A stretch of 64,000 bases of DNA from Isoetes taiwanensis. Taxonomy: Eukaryota > Streptophyta > Lycopodiopsida > Isoetales > Isoetaceae. Shown here piece by piece: positions 34,716-44,135 of this stretch. The notes under the pieces are model-generated. The model was not told the DNA's origin, made no database searches, and saw only the letters and a program-made list of their open reading frames with translations. The translations under genes and the position numbers were made by a program. Numbering within the stretch: position 1 is the first letter of the stretch; each line of letters begins with the position of its first letter. Location: assembly GCA_021234155.1 (NCBI GenBank), contig JAJEKV010000011.1, forward strand, positions 12,935,255-12,999,254, in the 5' to 3' direction.

Positions 34716-35268
34716 CTAATGCTTTAGCTTCTTGTCCTCTGATGGTTCCCCGATCTTTTTAACTTTTTCGAGATTCCTCCCCATATACGCCCGGCATAAG
34801 AAATCGACGGGATTCTTCTCCACAAAGCCAATAATCTGATCCTTGCCGAAATCACACACCAGAAGATTGTGCTGATAGCTCGACGACCTTTGTATGGCGG
34901 CGTGAACCTGCAGTCTATTGAAGCATTGCATTGTGCGATCCATGTCTTGGCGCCTCACCGAATCGTTTTTGTCGCCTAAAACTCCGAGTACTTCAAGCAA
35001 CCCTAGAGTATACTGGCTATCCCGCATGGATCGGCATGATGATGAATCCGCGATGCAAGACGATTGCACTTTCGGCCGCGGTGATGCATGAAGGCAAGCC
35101 CCTGCTCAGGCACATACAACTGTCGAAGCAGATACACCACGGGTTGAGCTCCTCCAGCTCCGGATTGAATGGCACTGTCAAGTTTCCTGGGGTGCCGGAG
35201 TTGGGACGCTTTTTGCCAATTTTCTGCTCCCCATCTACATTCACGAGAACCTTTTTCCCCTTATCCAT
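34716..35268 (-). CDS. Extra ORF in the LINE 5' region, product unknown
   Basis: ATG at 35,268 opens MDKGKKVLVNVDGEQ and runs 83 codons through LNPWCICFDSCMCLSRGLPS to a stop at 35,017. An overlapping frame (35,069-34,716, 117 codons) continues with TLGLLEVLGVLGDKNDSVRR, HNLLVCDFGKDQIIGFVEKN and a lysine-rich end. Composition in both frames is protein-like, and together they would form one polypeptide of about 180 residues after a single frameshift or a missed intron. I recognise no family. The ORF lies between the LINE's target duplications, in the same orientation as ORF1 and ORF2, behind its own TATA box. It is either a captured host gene or an additional LINE protein. Confidence 0.5.
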
Positions 35269-35425
35269 ATTTGCTTCGATGCGTGGCGAGTGCTAGGACT
35301 TGTTGGCTTCTTTTGCCCGTGAATTTCCGGTAGCCCCTCGGGATTAGGCGCTCAAAGGACCGGAGAGACTAATTTCTAAATTCTAAAGGGGCGCCTTCAC
35401 TATCACTCTTCTCCTCGTTATCACC

Positions 35426-35460
35426 GTTATATATAGGGTTTTAGGATATTTAGGGTTTAC
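35426..35460 (-). promoter_or_regulatory. Telo-box and TATA box upstream of the extra ORF
   Basis: The minus strand reads GTAAACCCTAAATATCCTAA and then AACCCTATATATAAC. AAACCCTAA is the plant telo-box found in promoters of translation genes, and TATATATAA is a TATA box. The spacing to the ATG at 35,268 leaves a leader of about 130 nt. Confidence 0.55.
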
Positions 35461-35681
35461 GAAATTATGTCTGATTTCCCGCCTACTGAATTCCAGCCGT
35501 CTGTCTTAAATGCCAGTCTTGTCTTATCCTGTCCCAAGATTTTTCGTCTGTTAATCTCCGCCGCACATCCTTGGCCCTATACCTGACATGTGTACCTTCC
35601 CTATTCTCTCTATACTACTCATTATTATGGCTATCTGTAGCTGTCATGATCATTTCTACCCTGTTCGTTGGTTTACGACCC

Positions 35682-35686
<5 letters not shown>

Positions 35687-35720
<34 letters not shown>
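35687..35720 (-). repeat. Long homopolymer (poly-T on plus, poly-A on minus)
   Basis: A run of more than 30 T lies inside the LINE 5' region. On the LINE's sense strand it is poly(A), placed upstream of the telo-box/TATA promoter. Confidence 0.85.
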
Positions 35721-35722
<2 letters not shown>

Positions 35723-36344
35723 TCCTATTTCCGCTCTGCCACGTGTCCTATTCTTTGCCGTTCGGCCGTCGCCCGATGTTATTCCTCCGCTTTGCCACGT
35801 TTCGCCCCCGTTGTTTCTAAATTCATTAATTAATTTTCCCATTTTTGATTTATTTTATTCTATGAATATTCTTGTTTCTCAACGGCTCCGAGATTTTGAA
35901 TCATCTGTCGTCGAACCTTTGAGCTCCTCTTCCCGGTGTCCTCCTGTATTCTACAGTTGTGCCTGTTTGTGCGTTCGTTACCATTCCTTTATCTACCTTG
36001 AATTCCAATTTATCTATAGCAACGATCTGTCCTAGTCTAATAGTGTTGTGTCATGCTCATGCACCGATTTCTATCTGTTTCTTTTCGTCCAGATCAATCA
36101 TACATTTGAATACTACATAGTTTATAATTTATTTCATAAAAGGTATGAACATAGTATATTTCTGACTATTTTTGAGAAGCTAATGTGTACGAATCAGGAG
36201 AGATGGGAGATATGCACTTAGCTGGATATATAGCTGGGTCCATCCGATCGTTCCCTCCCCCCGTCCGCTCCCCCCCCCCCGTCCGCTTGCTCTGATTTGC
36301 TGGTGTTCATTTAGATTGCCATGTATTGCACCATATAAATATAC

Positions 36345-36367
36345 TTACCCTTATAACTAATAATAAT
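36345..36367 (+). repeat. Target-site duplication of the LINE, 5' side
   Basis: Identical over 23 bp to 28,184-28,206. It is bracketed by two copies of GCACCATATAAATAT (36,328-36,342 and 36,368-36,382). Confidence 0.9.
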
Positions 36368-36890
36368 GCACCATATAAATATTATGCCCACTGACTTATT
36401 TTCAAGACTCACTTTACTCTACTCTACGGGACTTATTTTCAAGACTCTTATACCCCGCCTTTTTTTCCCCCCAATATTTGAATTTTGAAATTTGGTACAC
36501 ACCTTTGTGCTGCAGATGCTTTTGTACCACCGGCAGATCTGCAACCAAGAATTCGTCTGAGAATCCATCGGAAGGAGAACGACAGAGCTGTAAGGATTTC
36601 TTCAATATCTCACCGATTTTTCTCAACAATACTGGTAAGGATTTCGTCAATATCTCACCGATTTCAGATAGAAGCCACAGGGCATAAAATATTCAGCAAG
36701 AATGAAGGATCCGGCTGAAAACAGGGACTCTGCCGACAGATTTCTGTGAGTTAGCATGTGGCAATGCGCAAAACACGAGAGCCCTTTTTGATTCACGAGT
36801 AATAACACGAAGACGAAAAAATACAAAGCCGAAATGAGTCGTTACGGCATCGAATTTTGTAACAAGAAGTGTCCAGGAATGAGCGGATAT

Positions 36891-36900
36891 GGCTATATAA
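36891..36900 (+). promoter_or_regulatory. TATA box of the secreted-protein gene fragment
   Basis: GGCTATATAAGCACC lies about 40 bp before the ATG at 36,935, which implies a very short leader ending in the CA-rich CAGCAACTCACCGCAGCT. Confidence 0.55.
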
Positions 36901-36934
36901 GCACCCCTTGCCGCTGCAGCAACTCACCGCAGCT

Positions 36935-37190
36935 ATGGCTTCTGCATTTCCCAAAGGCAAGCTTGTGCTGCTCCTCGTATTTGTGTCTCTCGCCTTACGC
37001 CGAAACCGGCTATGGGCTGCAGATCGCGGTGCTTCAAATCCCTCAGCCAACAATGCGGCCGCAGCCAATATGGCTACTTGTGGTTCCACATCCGAATCTT
37101 CGCTGCTCCGCCTCAACCAATGTAATCAAGGGCGGCGAACATTTTCACTTTTGGGGCATGGCTACATCTCTATTTCTCGTTTTATTTGAG
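36935..37190 (+). pseudogene. Broken secreted protein gene resembling a hevein-type chitin-binding protein
   Basis: The ATG at 36,935 is followed by a clear signal-peptide pattern (KGKLVLLLVFVSLAL, about residues 7-21). Beyond it the similarity is split between frames: one frame reads SLSQQCGRSQYGY and another continues CGSTSESS. QCGR, SQYGY and CGSTSE are, in this order, the conserved phrases of the hevein domain of class I chitinases and hevein-like antimicrobial peptides. The usual stretch with the middle cysteines is missing, so there is a deletion plus a frameshift. The domain binds chitin outside the cell in plant defence. The promoter is well preserved. The match is short, so the family assignment is tentative. 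Confidence 0.4.
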
Positions 37191-37505
37191 CCAGAGAATG
37201 AGAAAAGCCATATCGAGAGACCTCGTCATCGCCACAGAAAGAGATTTGTTTGCATCTTCAGTAGCATTTTAAGAGCATTCATTCTGAGAATAAGCTGCAG
37301 CCATGGCGCCAGAGGAACAAAAATGCTATGCTTTTCTGAAGAGAAATGCTATATTTAACATTTTCTAGTGAGGCTCCCCTGTTCCTCTGCAGCAGGCCTG
37401 CGATGTTCGCGGTGAAAGATCGGCTATGGAAATGAAGGTCGGCTATGGTCAAGCGTCCTCTTAGTATTGCTCGTTTGCTTTGCTAATCATTGCCTTTGCT
37501 TTGCA

Positions 37506-37570
37506 GATCTTCAAGCCCTGAAAAAACAGAGCCAATTTGAAGATCTTCAAGCCCTCAAAAAACAGAGCCC
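37506..37570 (+). repeat. Short tandem duplication
   Basis: ATCTTCAAGCCCT(G/C)AAAAAACAGAGCC is present twice, at about 37,507 and 37,541. The first copy follows TTGCTTTGCAG, a good splice acceptor, which hints at a former exon start. Confidence 0.6.
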
Positions 37571-37979
37571 GACCAGAAGATCCAACTCCGGCTGTGAGGC
37601 TGTTTCGTCATCAAATGTGTTCCATCGCCAAGCATCTGTTCGCCAAGCCAAGCCAGGCCATCTTTTGCCATGCTTCGCTCTTTTCGCCATGCTTCTGCTC
37701 TGTTTGGCAAGCATTGAACAAGCCAAGCCAAGTTCTCTCGCGGCTTTGGCATTCTTTGCTTGGAAAAAACACAGCATTCTTTGCTCTGATTGGAAAAAAC
37801 AGATCATTCTTTGCTCGGCAAAAAGAGAGTTCGGGAACTCAGCATTCTTTGCTCGGCAAGCCCATATGCTGAGCCCATATGCGGGGCGAGAAAGAAAGAA
37901 ATTATTTAATTAATGATGTTTATTTGTATTTATTAAATCATTTAATGTATTTTAATTGTATTATTATTTATTATATTAT

Positions 37980-38330
37980 ATTTTATTATTTTATTATTTA
38001 CAAGCCTTCTCTCCTCCTTTTCCCCTCCCCTTGCCATCTCCTCTTTGCCCTCTCCTCTTCGACCCATTTGCCATCTCATTTGCCATCTTCATCCCATTTG
38101 CCATCTCCCTCCCCCTTTGCCCATCCTCCTTATCACGTTTGCCCTTTGCCCTTTCACCCCCCTTTCCGAACTCACCTCGCCTTGCCCCCTCTTCTCACCT
38201 CCCTTTCCGAACTCACCTCCCCTTGCACCCTCTTCTCACCTCCCCTTGCCCCCTCTTCTCACCCCCCTTTTTGAACTTCTCCCCCGACTTCTCTCAACTT
38301 CTCCCCCAACTTCCCCCCTTCCCTAAATCA
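37980..38330 (+). repeat. Pyrimidine-rich tandem repeats near the right inverted repeat
   Basis: Units of CCTTTCCGAACTCACCTC, CTTGC and CCCTCTTCTCACC recur three to four times (38,158-38,275), preceded by CATTTGCCATCTC repeats (38,063-38,115). The open frames seen here are low-complexity. Confidence 0.75.
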
Positions 38331-38398
38331 AGATGAGTCCCATTTTCAGTCCGAGTCCCAAAATTCGAGATTTGTCCCACTTTAATTAAATACGACTT

Positions 38399-41300
38399 CC
38401 TATTGGCACTCTGAAATGGCCTCCATGTAAAGATTGCTTATTTTCCTTGAATTTGTCAAATTTCAATACCTTAAGCTATCTTGTATCCATGGGATTATTA
38501 TAAATTCTTATCTATTTTCTTTCTTTGAGAAAATTGCATTTTTGCTGGATAAAAGATGTTGTGGATGGGTGTTTACAATTTTTTACGACATCAAAGGGCA
38601 CTAAATATGGTATTTCTTTGGGGATGATGTTGTGTCTGATGCTATGAGATGCTTCTGAAAGTACCGTATCTTCCAGTAATTGGTCAAAGAACCAGGGCGA
38701 GCCTATAAATTATGGAATTTAAAGTATCTAGTTTGCAGTAGTATAACGGACCATCCATTTGCTTTTTGGTTCACATCTTTATTTTCTTGTTTAGGTCTGT
38801 ATTTTTATGATGATTAGTTACTTGTAAATTGCAGCCTTCTTTCCCAACATTTATGGCGTTCTTTTCTCATTTGAATGCCTACTTTGACCCTGCAAGGAAC
38901 CCTACAGATGTTTTGGCCTCCAAGGGGCCAAATTGTTTTTAAGTTAACATAAACCATTACATCCAACACTTTTAAATTGAAATCTCTCTGATATCCCTTT
39001 TGGCTGGGGTGCATATTCACAGGGAGGTGATATAGGGCAGCGAGAGACCCTTTTGTACTTCCTAAAACTTTATAATACATGTACAAAAACAACACCATTT
39101 AGTACGTTGCCTCAAACCTTATAACATTTTGCAAACCTCATTATACAGTATATCACCTCACTCCAAACGATGTTGTTTTCCCCAGGCCCAACAGATGGAC
39201 CTAATCTCCACCCAGTTGTCTGGCATCTTGACACCCTACTCTGTCACACATCTAAGTATATGTCCCTTATTTGGGACCACATATTAAGAAATGCAATCAA
39301 GCTCCTGGTATGACATTGCTATCACAGGTATGTTCAGACTCAGCAAAGGAGTACTACATGCTCGTCTAGGTATGTTCCTAACTCAGAAAGGGAGTACCAC
39401 ATGCTCGTCCTACTTACTGGCGCTAACATCACAACACATATCAGAGAGGTCTTCTAGACTTTTCTCCTAATAAGAACACTCAAGCTTCAAGAATTGAAAA
39501 CACAAATCAGAGAGTTTTCTAGGGAAAACACTCAAACAAAAAAAATACTCAAGATATATCCAAACTCATATCAAGACTCATATTTTGAAAGTAACATCCA
39601 AAGCTTGGCATAAATCTTCAGTAGGCTTCCATTGTTGGCGTTGATAGCATGAAGCTTGTTAGGAAGTGAAAATCAGCACTTAAGTGAAGAGATGTATAAC
39701 AAATGATCAATGATCGGTAATAGCCTTCCATGATGCAAAGGAGGATTCTGACAAGAAACAAAATGAAGAAACAGAAGATAGTTGGATAATAATAATAATA
39801 ATAGGCAATGTGAAGCAACAAACATGTAATGGGCTGCCAAAGGTGGCCAAAAAAGAAATAAGCATGGTGCAAGAGGATATTAACGAAAATGGTAAATGGC
39901 AACTATAGAAAACTTAGCCGAAAATTAAGGCCATGAGATGAACATTATCACCTTGTTGTGTACCATCCACACAAAATCAAATCCACCTGCTTATTATCCA
40001 CAACCACCATAGTGCAAAGTAAGAGTTGAGAGCAACTCACGACTTGTCTCATAGCCACATTACTAGTAGAAACAATCAAGAAGACAATAAGATGGGGTTC
40101 GATCTTGAAACAACAAGAAGCCATCATTATACCCTACTGCATGTGACATTGCTAAATGCAACCAAAAAGATGTGACCAAAACTAGAACTGGCCTTCACAC
40201 GTCTAAAATCACCAAATGTCTTTTCAGATAAGTATCAAAGCTTCATTGTTGTTTCTGCCATGAAACGCAATCTATGGTCCCATCTTCGAGGCTTACATTT
40301 TAACAACCTCTTGAAATTACTACTAGAAATCACGTCATCCATAGCACAGTCACAAAATATGTCCAGGATGTTTACGAACAACTTGATATGAAGAGAACGA
40401 CTCATGCCACAAAAATATTTCAAATTCCAATCAGTATTATGAATTGGAAAATAACACAAGCTGGGCACAGCTTAGATGGTGCATGTATCCCCTGCTCATA
40501 AGATAGATCAAGTTAACCCCAAAATAAAAACGTGTACTTGTATATTGGCCCAATGTCGATTGCATTGCAAAAAACAAAGTAGCCACTGATGGTATGGCAA
40601 TAGAAATGAATGAATATGGAATATTAGCCAACTTGTTTTGCAATATATGCCACTTCAGTAGATTTAAAAAGGAGGAGGAATTCTATCAGATTAGAATGGC
40701 ATCTTTGGATATGGCCATAAATACATGAGGTAATCTGAAACAAATAAAAATGGTTTTCAATTAAGGAGAACGCAAATAATGAGTAGAAGGAAGAAATGAA
40801 GACTGCAAGAGGAGGAGGCAGAAGAATGGAGGAAGGAGGCATTACATGATCAACAATCTAAATAGCAAAATATGTGGATTTGATAACAAGAAAAGAAAGC
40901 AATAGCTATTAACCATACGAGTAGGTAGGAAAATTGTGCGATAGATAATCCTTATACGTAGAAAAGGCATAAAGATGGCAAGTGGTTAGATCAAGGAAAT
41001 ACGACAAGCTTTGATACCAATAACAAATAGGAAGGAAATGGAACAAACGAAAAGTAATAGAATGCCCTGGACGAACATAAGCCGATTCTCCCTCTGGTGA
41101 GGTAGCCACACAAAGTCTTGGCCTTGTTCGACTCGGGGAAGGGTTTCAGCTCGACTGCTCAACAACAGGATGCTTGGTCGCAGGATAGGTATTCTAGCAC
41201 CTTTGCTTACATCCGATTCGACGAGGACCTTGCACCATGTCATCATGTAGAAGGAGGGGATTGACGTCAGAAGACGAATCCTCAAAAACCGCGGAAGCAA

Positions 41301-41444
41301 CTTGCCCCTAAGAAGTTTTATCTTGAAATCCCTGACATTGAATGAGCACCTCCTCCACTCTAGAATTATGAATTGACTTTGTCAATGGACTCAAAACATC
41401 GAGATTATCCTGCAGAACAAGGTTCATAGGCAGAAGACCACCTC
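38399..41444. other. Intergenic, no gene recognised
   Basis: About 3 kb of AT-rich DNA. A tandem pair around GGAGTACTACATGCTCGTC / GGAGTACCACATGCTCGTC (39,346 and 39,390) and an ATA microsatellite near 39,788 are visible. A 104-codon minus-strand ORF (41,300-40,986) lacks recognisable features. Confidence 0.35.
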
Positions 41445-41492
41445 TTCTCCAATTGGTTTCCGTGGACGATAAATTCTTTTTTTATTCTATTA
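41445..41492 (+). mobile_element. LINE 3' terminal fragment
   Basis: CCAATTGGTTTCCGTGGACG and the following ATAAATTC with a short TATTC-type tail match the terminal block of the local LINE family. Nothing 5' of it is left. Confidence 0.5.
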
Positions 41493-41496
41493 TCCT

Positions 41497-41560
41497 TAAA
41501 CCATTTGCAAATGTATAGGGGAATGGTGTGTGGGGCACCATTCCATTTCGTGCGTCGGCA
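41497..41560 (+). repeat. MITE fragment related to 45,508-45,555
   Basis: AAACCATTTGCAAATGTATA and GGGGAATGG followed by CACCATTCC match 45,511-45,555. GGAATGGTG and CACCATTCC form a small hairpin. Confidence 0.55.
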
Positions 41561-42025
41561 TTGCATTTACACCAGAATTTGCAGTAGGGGGTGATTCATG
41601 TATACAGAAATTCAAATGGTTGCAAACGTATATTTGTTGTCACTACTTATGTAATGCAGTCTATTTTGTTCTTAAAAAAATAGACGTGTAATATTTCTGG
41701 GCTGAGAGTAACCTTGGCGCTTGACACGTACATTTTTTTTTTCATTTCTAAAATCTTAAAAAGAAAATGTTGCATGGTCGACACGCGGATTTTCTGCTTT
41801 CTTACTCTGCAAGCAATCTCAGCGCTGGATTCACAAGCTCTACTCCGGCATTCCTCTGCTTGAAGGATCTGTGGGGTGCGGGAAACAATTCGGCCAGAAT
41901 TTTCCGAGCAAACAATATTTCTTCATTCCGAGAAGATCCATCACGGCCTTCCACCAGATTACAGGGTTTTAGAAATGCAGTCCGCTCCATCATTTTTGCA
42001 TCGCCAAAAGTCATGAACGATGGCT

Positions 42026-42199
42026 ATGTTTTCTACTTTGCAACAAGGCGTGCCACTCTTTCGGTTGAAGTTGTGGAAGAAAGCTCTTCTGGCCATCGTT
42101 GTGGTATGCTCCTATTTTTCCATGGCAAATGCCTTCCGGTTAACTAGCAAAAATAGCTGCAATGGAGCAGGCTCTGCGACATTCGACATCTTGATATAG
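42026..42199 (+). CDS. Possible small secreted peptide ORF (57 codons)
   Basis: A 57-residue frame from ATG at 42,026 to TAG at 42,197 has a basic N-terminal part (LKLWKK), a hydrophobic core (ALLAIVVVCSYFSM) and a cleavage-like ANA, then a short tail with one cysteine (TSKNSCNGAGSATF). That is a good signal-peptide layout, but the mature part is only about 20 residues. It is probably the first exon of a secreted protein or a relic. A longer ORF in another frame (41,767-42,147) overlaps it. Confidence 0.25.
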   Translation: MFSTLQQGVPLFRLKLWKKALLAIVVVCSYFSMANAFRLTSKNSCNGAGSATFDILI

Positions 42200-43011
42200 G
42201 TCTTTGGACGAACCCTAAAAATATGTTTCAAAGGTGCAGCTTGCCTTCCTTTCCGGATTTACGCCTTAGATATTTGGCGGGTCGTAGAGCGAAATAAAGG
42301 AAAAATCCCCATATTTATTTGCTTCTTATTTGCTTCGGGCAGGTGCCAGCTATATTTCAAGTCCTAGATTAATCATAGTGGTCTTGATTGCATTTCCAGA
42401 GTTGTTCTCGTATGGAGATTGGTACATTGCAGATTATGGAGCCCGAGACATATCTCGATATCGAAGAAGTCTGCATAATCGGGGCGTGATGAGTAGAGCT
42501 TTGCTATCTTGAAGTAAGCATTTTGTTTGTATTTTGAGACCAATACTCTCTTCTTGCCCTTTAAAGTCTTTTAGAATCGAATTATGATGCCCTTTTAGTT
42601 GCATTGCGGCTTCATAAATTGCCCATCGCACTGCCATATGTTCTGCTGCTTTGCTTGAAAATGCCACTATATCTGATTCTTACTGCGCAGATCTGGCACA
42701 TATCTTTCCTACCGTTCTTTGTTTTGGTTTTCATGCCTTTGTCGTTTCGCCATTTTCTCGGTGCTTGAATGGCGTTAGATGTTGTTTGCTGAGTTCCTTG
42801 AAGTGTTCTTCTTTTTGAAGTGTTGTGCGAGAGCTGGGGCGGTGGAGCAAGCGGGGGCGGATTGTGCGAGCATGGACGGCCATGCTTTGCTGAATCCGGA
42901 TCAAACGGAGCCTGCGGCATTATGGATCATGGATCACGGTGTGAGTTTCTGTGGCCCAAATCGGCCGTACTTAGATGCAAATTGCTGCCTTGGCCTGGAG
43001 GTTTGCATCTA

Positions 43012-43095
43012 CAATGTACCCTTTGAATCAGTCTGAATAGACTTTGAATGTACCCTTTGCATTCACAATGTACCATGTACCCTTTGAATCAGTGT
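43012..43095 (+). repeat. Short repeats at the 5' break of the WD40 pseudogene
   Basis: TGTACCCTTTGAATCAGT occurs at about 43,015 and 43,077, with a partial copy near 43,049. The gene similarity starts immediately downstream, so this marks the truncation point. Confidence 0.6.
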
Positions 43096-44135
43096 GATGG
43101 TCGTTTTATAGCTGCTGCTGCTGCTTTTACTGCAAATGTGAAGGTGACAACATATCTAATTAAAATAGAGCCATTTGGTTGCAATCAAGGTTATTTTTTC
43201 TACACTTTGGCTAATCTTATGGACTACAGATATGGCAGTGTGTCTATGGCAAAGATGGTAAATTTCGCCAGGTGGACAAAGTCATGCAACTTAATCTCTT
43301 CATTTTCTAAGAGATAAATAATGTTAGTGGTTCAAAATGCATTTAATGGATTTCTATGTGCAGAGTGCTGTGACATGGCTTTGTTTCACATCGGATTCAA
43401 AGCGCATCATTACTGCATCTAAGGATGGTTCAATCAGAATATGGAATATAAATGGTTAGAAGATTTGAAATTCATGAACTTCGTATTCCCTTTCACGCTT
43501 TACTTACAGTCGGTCATGTAATTTTAGTCAAGTAAACCACCTCGATGAAGATCCGAAATGTTTGAAGTCATTTCCTATACCACCTTGTGATGAGAAAGGA
43601 GAAATTAGGCACTACGATATGATTGCACTCTCTTCAGACAACAAGGTCCTTCTTTGCGACACATGGTTCAGTCCCTACAATGGTTAAATATTGAAACCGG
43701 AGAGGTGTTAGATACTGACATCGAATGCACATGATGGTAATTTCCTCTGATGGTTAAATATTGAAACCGGAGAGGTGTTAGATCTGACATCGAATGCACA
43801 TGATGGTAATTTCCTTCTGTCACCTCTTTGTCCTCACTTAGAGGCGTCTCTTGAAGATGATTTTGTGGCATAGATTGACTTGGAAGTCACCTTTTTATTC
43901 TGATACAACACTGAATGAAGATTTGATCTTGGTTTGTGCAAATCTCCAGTTTATGTTGGTCACCCCAGCCAATTCTAACAGGTAACTTTTTGTCTTTTAT
44001 CCCTTGCAAACTCATTTGCTTAACATTCTTTGGTTGTGTGTTATTCTCTATTTGGATGCAGATCGTGGCGGGATGATAATATTAGCAAGTGGAGGGGTTG
44101 ATAAAAAAGTGAAATTATGGTTGTCTCCACCTTAG
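43096..44135 (+). pseudogene. WD40-repeat protein pseudogene, TBL2-like (5' truncated)
   Basis: Exon remnants in order: DGRFIAAAAAFTANVK (43,096-43,143, then a GT donor); IWQCVYGKDG (from 43,230 after CTACAG) running into DKVMQL; SAVTWLCFTSDSKRIITASK and DGSIRIWNIN (43,364-43,454); NHLDEDPKCLKSFPIPP (about 43,540); LQWLNIETGEVLDT and AHDGNF (43,675-43,745); CWSPQPILT (about 43,955); and the last exon LASGGVDKKVKLWLSPP to TAG at 44,135. This is the order of the C-terminal half of plant transducin beta-like 2 WD40 proteins. Introns are kept, so it arose by DNA duplication, not retroposition. The first half is absent. Frame breaks occur at the fourth segment and in the duplicated fifth. Confidence 0.75.
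43680..43816 (+). repeat. Tandem duplication of about 68 bp within the WD40 pseudogene
   Basis: TGGTTAAATATTGAAACCGG and the following AGAGGTGTTAGAT...GATGGTAATTTCC are present twice in succession. The second copy lacks two bases, so the duplication shifts the frame. Confidence 0.85.

Larger units (their letters stand above)
28207..36344 (-). mobile_element. Full-length 8.1-kb L1-like LINE with long 5' region
   Basis: The boundaries are set by a perfect 23-bp duplication (28,184-28,206 and 36,345-36,367) and a TATTC-type tail at 28,207-28,227, read on the minus strand. Order from the 5' end: a leader with poly(A), a telo-box/TATA promoter and an extra ORF (35,268-34,716), a purine-rich spacer, tandem repeats (33,378-33,672), ORF1 (32,853-32,157), ORF2 (32,245-28,568) and a 3' UTR. 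About 3.5 kb of sequence before ORF1 is far longer than usual for plant L1 elements. ORF1 and ORF2 both carry frameshifts, so this copy is inactive. ATATTTATATGGTGC is repeated on both sides of the 5' duplication, perhaps copied from the target during integration. Confidence 0.85.
26369..38398. mobile_element. Candidate DNA transposon bounded by a perfect 25-bp terminal inverted repeat
   Basis: 26,369-26,393 (AAGTCGTATTTAATTAAAGT + GGGAC) is exactly the reverse complement of 38,374-38,398, and CCTA flanks both outer ends (26,365-26,368 and 38,399-38,402). Further GGGACTC motifs lie just inside both ends. The interval is 12.03 kb, of which 8.16 kb is a later LINE insertion plus its duplicated target. 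The original element would be about 3.87 kb: the palindrome array near the left end, AT-rich DNA, a hevein-like gene fragment with promoter, and a pyrimidine tandem repeat near the right end. No transposase was found, so it would be non-autonomous. A 4-bp duplication is unusual for the common plant superfamilies, and two unrelated copies of a MITE end remain an alternative. Confidence 0.5.

Noticed and set aside
35588-36035. Plus-strand ORFs spanning the poly-T run
   Set aside because: A poly-Phe homopolymer translation on the antisense strand of the LINE leader; not a protein.
37879-38336. Overlapping plus-strand ORFs rich in Pro/Ser/Leu
   Set aside because: Open because of pyrimidine tandem repeats in all three frames; low complexity.
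40986-41300. 104-codon minus-strand ORF
   Set aside because: No recognisable domain or splice context, and its end runs into AT-rich sequence.
42434-42700. Minus-strand frame EHMAVRWAIYEAAMQLKGH, reminiscent of plant RNase H-like segments
   Set aside because: The similarity is short and no catalytic Asp/Glu pattern or flanking reverse transcriptase is present.
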